A stretch of DNA of 64,000 bases, taken from the NCBI GenBank assembly GCA_963971285.1, contig OZ020244.1, forward strand, positions 23,746,001 to 23,810,000, given 5' to 3'. Positions 43,843 to 64,000 of the stretch are shown here, in pieces; the first letter of the stretch is position 1, and each line of letters begins with the position of its first letter. Below the pieces are notes generated by a model. It searched no databases, had not been told where the DNA came from, and saw only the letters and a list, made by a program, of their open reading frames with translations. Source of the DNA: Astropecten irregularis (Eukaryota > Echinodermata > Asteroidea > Paxillosida > Astropectinidae). The position numbers were made by a program, and so were the translations under genes.

Positions 43843-46291
43843 TATGAAGAGAATACCACTCCCAGAGGTTTCAAGAACCAAAATGACTACTGCGAAACAT
43901 TCAAGGGTAGTGAATTACATGGTTTCCTCAACACTGTACGTCACAGATGAACGACAGTATTTTGTGTGTTTACATTTCTTAATACATAAAGGAAAGCTCC
44001 AACCATAACGGTGTAACAATGCAGCGTCTGCATTACTTACGTATGAAATGTTTTGGTAAAGGTACTTTCCGGGTTGAAAAGTTCACTTCTTTTTGAATTA
44101 GTAATCTTCAACCACTTGTACTTGAGGTGCGATTACAGGCGTAGTTTATTCTTGGTTGCGAAAGGGGCACGGCATGGGTATCCATTTTATAAGGAAATAG
44201 AACTGATTTTTAAGTTATGCAAACTACACTGTATAGGCCTACTCCTATATGATATTGTGGGAAAATCAGGCACTGTTTAAACATGCATATAGATATATAT
44301 AAAAAAATATATATATATAAACTGTATATTATAAAAATGTATATTCGAACCGGCGACCTGAATACCGTATTTAAGCTCTATAATATATCTATGATATCTA
44401 CGTGATAGACGCGCTCGCCAAACGGTACGACAGTAGATGCCCCCTGATTGGTCAAAACGTAGAGCGGTCAGTGCTGGGTTGTTTTGCATAATCAAGAAAT
44501 CTGCACGCATGTGATAGACGCTTGCTCGCTGTACGGCGAGTGCGTCTATAGCATAGACTAATTGAAACCCCGAATCACTCATGAACACGGAAAACAAATC
44601 ATATAATAAGTATTTAAATTCACAACAAATGTGCAGAATTTATTTACAAAGAAAACTACCAATGAATCATAAATGAGTAAATGTTCTCACATGCAGTTAT
44701 TTTATACATGATTATATTAAACGTAGTCGAGCTTGGAAATCTACTGATATTACAAACCCTTGATCAGTCTATGTCGGTAAACTCCAGTTAATATTAAACA
44801 ATGAGCGGTCAGTCAATTCAACTAATTATTTAACATCACTTAAAACGGTCAAGAACTCGATCAAAAATAAAAATACACTCAAATAATTATAATTAACCAT
44901 ATTGTATCATTGAGGACTTGTTTGTTTGGTATTAAAGTCTAAGCTCTTGAATCTATGGACCTTTACGAAATTGGGCTTGAGGTTAGGCTTGGGATTTGTT
45001 TTGTTACCGCCATTTTGTGTCCACAATGAAATGAAGGACTCGAGTGGCATGGCAAAGCTGGAGCCTTTCTTCGGCTTTGTCATGTGCCAAATCTCTTCGT
45101 TTCATTGTGTGGGCTTCAGATGGCAGTAGCGAAATATGTCCCGAGCCTAGCCTCAAGCCTGCATGGATTCATGAAGGCCCTGTGATATCGGAAGCGTCTT
45201 CCTAATTACGTATACGTACATCTGACAGGTCGACTTTTATTTTTAGAATCTGAGGACCATGCTGTAACAAGCATGGGTCGCGGTTAAGGACTTTTCTGAG
45301 GCGGCTTAGCTAGGGGAATTGGGGTTCGACTTATGGAACAACTCACAGACTTTACAAATCGCTCAGATAGAAGAATCAGGAAGGTAAAATGGACATTATT
45401 CTTGAACAATTTTTTAATTGAATTGAATTATTCCTTCTTCATTCCTATACAACTTCACACTATAATTTCTCAGATAAAAGTCCAAATTAAGCAACCGAGT
45501 CACTCGACACAACAAAATTAATTACTTATTTATACTACTAGTTTCAGCACATTGCTAAAACATTAAAGTATATAGGCCTACCTGATGTCATTAATCGTTA
45601 AAAGTATTCAAACTAATGGCGCTCTGAAAACGTAAATTACATGTTATACAAAAAAACACAACAAAATCATAAAATGTACCTTAATTGTAAGTTATATACA
45701 GAGTTTTGTCTTATATATTTATAATGTTATTATTCATTTTTGATAAAGTATAAGCTACATTTTCAAGCCATATTTTTGCTGTCCAAATTAAAAAGAAGAC
45801 AAACATGTCAATTTCAAGTTCATTGATTTGAAGGATGTTTAGAAATAGGTAAGTGAAGTTTTGTGCACGACCCTACTAAGGGAATACCTCCTTACATAAG
45901 TATCCCATCCTCGGTTAATTTATATCCTCCTTATTGAGGATCAGTTTCCCTTGTGGTTTAATTGACGATTCTATGAAAGTAGTAACTTAAAGACAACAAT
46001 TTCCCATACCCATAATCAATTCCAAGTTGTATTAATTTTAGAATTACAGACATCGTTCTTCCTCTAACGTTTTCTGTGTGCTCTGAAAAGGTTTGGCTGC
46101 TCGTGTGTCAGCTAACCAAAACAATTAGTATTGTATCATTCATTAATGTCAAAATCTGTGAGTGCATTTCCTTTGAATATAGTTGTTTGTGTAATCGAAA
46201 TCAAGGAGAGTGCGTCTCTAAGTCTGTATATCATTTCACATAAAATGTACAACATTCTGCATTATGAATATTTAAAATCAATGGAGAAAAG
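43843..46291. other. Spacer between RTK copies; promoter of copy A expected here
   Basis: There is no coding exon. A tRNA-SINE scrap (CGAACCGGCGACCTGAATACCG) lies at 44347-44372, and a tail scrap (CAGTTTCCCTTGTGGTTTA) at about 45942. Inverted GTGATAGACGC/GCGTCTA elements lie around 44400-44560. The promoter of copy A should lie just above 43842 but I cannot point to a defined element. Confidence 0.4.
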
Positions 46292-61762
<15,471 letters not shown>

Positions 61763-62120
61763 CTGTAAGAACAAATCTCACTCTATTCAGTAGTCTAAAT
61801 GCAATTATATTATCCAAATACACAGCAAAAACTGTGGTGTTAAATATATAACACCAACTTTGTTTTATTCTTTTGGAATTAACATTGGTGTTAAAATGAA
61901 GTAGAACGATTCCTGGAGAATTGATTTTCAAACCAAGTATTGGTGTTACGTAATGCTGGTGTTAAACTTGACATAGAGCGCATGCGTCTGTGAAATAGAG
62001 CCCTCTGATTGGTCAATGAGAAATTATGGGATATCACCAAATCGAACATTCTCGATCTTGATTTCGATTTCGCGGTTGCCCGTTCCGTCTGATCTGACTG
62101 GACTCGAGTACTTACGGAAG

Positions 62121-64000
62121 ATGCCTATTGCAGGAGTGTGCGAAAGTGGCAGAAGCCTTCGAAAAATCGTTCCTTTCAGGGACGATTTTCAGGAGTTTTC
62201 AGAACTTGGTAAGTGCTTTATGATTGATACTGCAACGTCTGGCACCGCACATGCAATGTACATTGTACATGTACATGGTAGGCCTACATACTATTACTAT
62301 ATGGGCCTGTACAGTACATGTGGGTCCAGCACCATTGCAGAACCCGAGCTGGACTACTGTTATTGTTAAGTAACCGTGGTTTGGCCTAGCTCGTGATTAT
62401 GACTAGCCTTATGGCCAAAAAGGTGTTTAAACCATGGACTCTGGAATGGTATTTTCCCCCTTCAAACCGGTAAAGTGGTATAGACCTAACTGAGTAAATG
62501 CTCAGGCAGAATTCTCATGGAGTAGCCCCCCCCCCCCCCCCCCCCCGTGAAAAGTCGCTTACTTGTCGGTTAATTAATCGATAGTGACATTCTTATCAAT
62601 AGAAGTCAGAAATCTTGCCCTTTGACAACAGATAATTTATCTTCATTAGGCACATATTTTGAAATGTTTAAGTATTAATTGCGTGTACAGTGCACCCGAG
62701 TTTAATGTGCCTGGCCATACTAGTCATTCATAAACCATCTGATTTTCCATTCAATTATCAGCTCCCTGTAGTCGAGACCCAAGTATTGTAAGTGACACAA
62801 CTCTGCCAATGGTACCAAGCTCCAGTGAATCAGACTCAACAATCAGCCCACCATACCCAAAGAGACCAAGGCACTGCAGCTCTGGAGCCTCTACCTCTAG
62901 TGCACACAGCTTATCAGCTGCTGCATGGTCTAGAACCTGACCCTAAGGAGGTATGTTCAATATCTATATTTATATCATGCCAATTTAGGCAGTCAAATAA
63001 AATACATTAACTGCTCACGTAGAGGGACCACCTCTATTGCTTTTAATCTGTCTCTATACACTTGAATACAACTTTCCCCAAATCCATACTCCTGCATCCA
63101 ATGATGAAAGAAAGCATTTTGGAAGCAATAGGCCCCTACCTGAAAATCGATTGCTGAGGTTTTTTTTCTTTTTTGGGGAGGGTGGTCTAGAGTTCCTTTT
63201 TTTGTCAACCTGTCAGTTAGTGACAATTTTAAGTTGGTTTCTATTTTTATTTTAATTCTTGACTCCTATGGGTTGAAGTGAAACTGTTGTTTGATTCTTT
63301 ATGTACAAGACAAACAAATGTACATTATCAATTGTTCTTTCATTTCATATTTACCAGCTTATTCACACAATCCTGAAAACTAAAGCTGGTGGAGAGGATG
63401 TGCTGAAAGAGTACCAGAAACACAACTGCCTCCAAGACAAAACGAGGACTCCTCGTCAACATACTGGTTGGCCACATGATGGAGGTGCATGAGTAAGGTC
63501 ACAGATTGACATTGTTGTCATTATTCAAATATAGTTTAGCATTGAACAATAAATATTTTGCAGTTTGAAACATGTTGCCCTATGAAGTAGGATGTGCACG
63601 TGTATACAACTACCTGCACATGAATATTAACACTAGCAAATAATGGACAACTTCCCATTTGACAGTATGAGTAATCACCTGTTAAGTTAATTTACTTTAT
63701 TAACTATTCACACAGTGTTTTACACCTAGTTCTGTTAGCCCAAATGACAACGTTTGTACCCATGATCTTAACCCAAAATGGTCAATTATTGTTGAATGCT
63801 TCAGAGAGATTCCCAGCCCCTTTTCACTTTGCACCTGAAGTCCTACATGCATGATGCAGTTTACAAATATTGAAAAGAGATGTAAAATGGTTAATCCCTA
63901 ACACTTAATATATGTTTTTACCTGTAGGAGGCTTCCAAAGGCACATGTCAAAAACGTCTGTGTCCAATTCAACAGATGGTTGTGTAGAACCTGTAATTGA
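62121..64000 (+). pseudogene. Exons of an unnamed gene, frame-disrupted
   Basis: Probable exons: 62121-62208 (MPIAGVCESGRSLRKIVPFR, then donor GTAAGTGC), 62762-62950 (PSIVSDTTLPMVPSSSESDS and PPYPKRPR, an NLS-like patch), 63358-63492 (LIHTILKTKAGGEDVLKEYQ, KHNCLQDKTR, then in another frame LLVNILVGHMMEVHE), and 63928 onward (RLPKAHVKNV). The first two exons join in frame. The second ends in stop codons, and the third shifts frame at about 63440, as if 2 bp were lost. The KAGGEDVLKEY...TR..LVNILV pattern recalls an uncharacterised nuclear-protein family that is repeated in fish and echinoderm genomes; this link is from memory. It may be a pseudogene, or the sequence may contain errors. Confidence 0.4.
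62526..62546. repeat. C homopolymer
   Basis: A 21-base C run. Similar runs at 18109, 24161 and 32293 mark this assembly as prone to homopolymer length error. Confidence 0.9.

Overview
The window looks like nuclear DNA of a marine invertebrate deuterostome, most likely an echinoderm. It is AT-rich, its genes are split by many small introns, and it is dense in MITEs, Penelope-like and foldback elements. It also carries a tandem cluster of near-intronless rhodopsin-class receptors, like those expanded in sea urchins. The species assignment is inference.

Region 1 (1-16 kb, plus strand) is a tandem array of one chemo/peptide-type GPCR. There are three intact 377-codon copies (6002-7135, 12437-13570, 14812-15945), one copy broken by a 16-bp deletion (2821-3932), and two upstream modules with no receptor (1-1693). 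The copies share about 700 bp of 5' sequence and end in a DTRL-type PDZ ligand. They differ most around the TM6-ECL3-TM7 stretch. MITEs, a 5'-truncated LINE and a CCCAG minisatellite lie between them.

Region 2 (16-19.7 kb) is mostly empty, with one orphan exon candidate at 18616-18815.

Region 3 (19.7-61.8 kb, minus strand) is the main find: two head-to-tail copies of a large receptor tyrosine kinase gene. I could place 27 coding exons in copy A (19763-43842) and 26 in copy B (46292-61762). Splice phases agree throughout, and exon lengths are equal or differ by multiples of 3. The predicted protein (copy A about 1666 aa) has a complete plexin-type ectodomain: Sema, three PSI repeats separated by plexin-like linkers, then IPT repeats. 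One membrane helix follows, then a Met/Ron-like tyrosine kinase and a tail with paired YVxx/YxNQ motifs. Vertebrate Met and Ron have one PSI, and plexins have a GAP instead of a kinase, so this is a plexin/Met intermediate or chimera. The 200-N gap in copy A exon 8 looks artefactual. Copy B lacks its first Sema exon inside the window.

The introns hold a 4.65-kb foldback element with 1.42-kb inverted repeats made partly of 53-bp tandem units, inserted into a Penelope tail. They also hold a family of palindromic tRNA-derived SINE-like elements, one with a 13-bp target duplication, and several MITE families including one flanked by TTAA.

Region 4 (62-64 kb, plus strand) holds exons of an unnamed, apparently frame-disrupted gene. 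Everything was read by eye; no database search was run.
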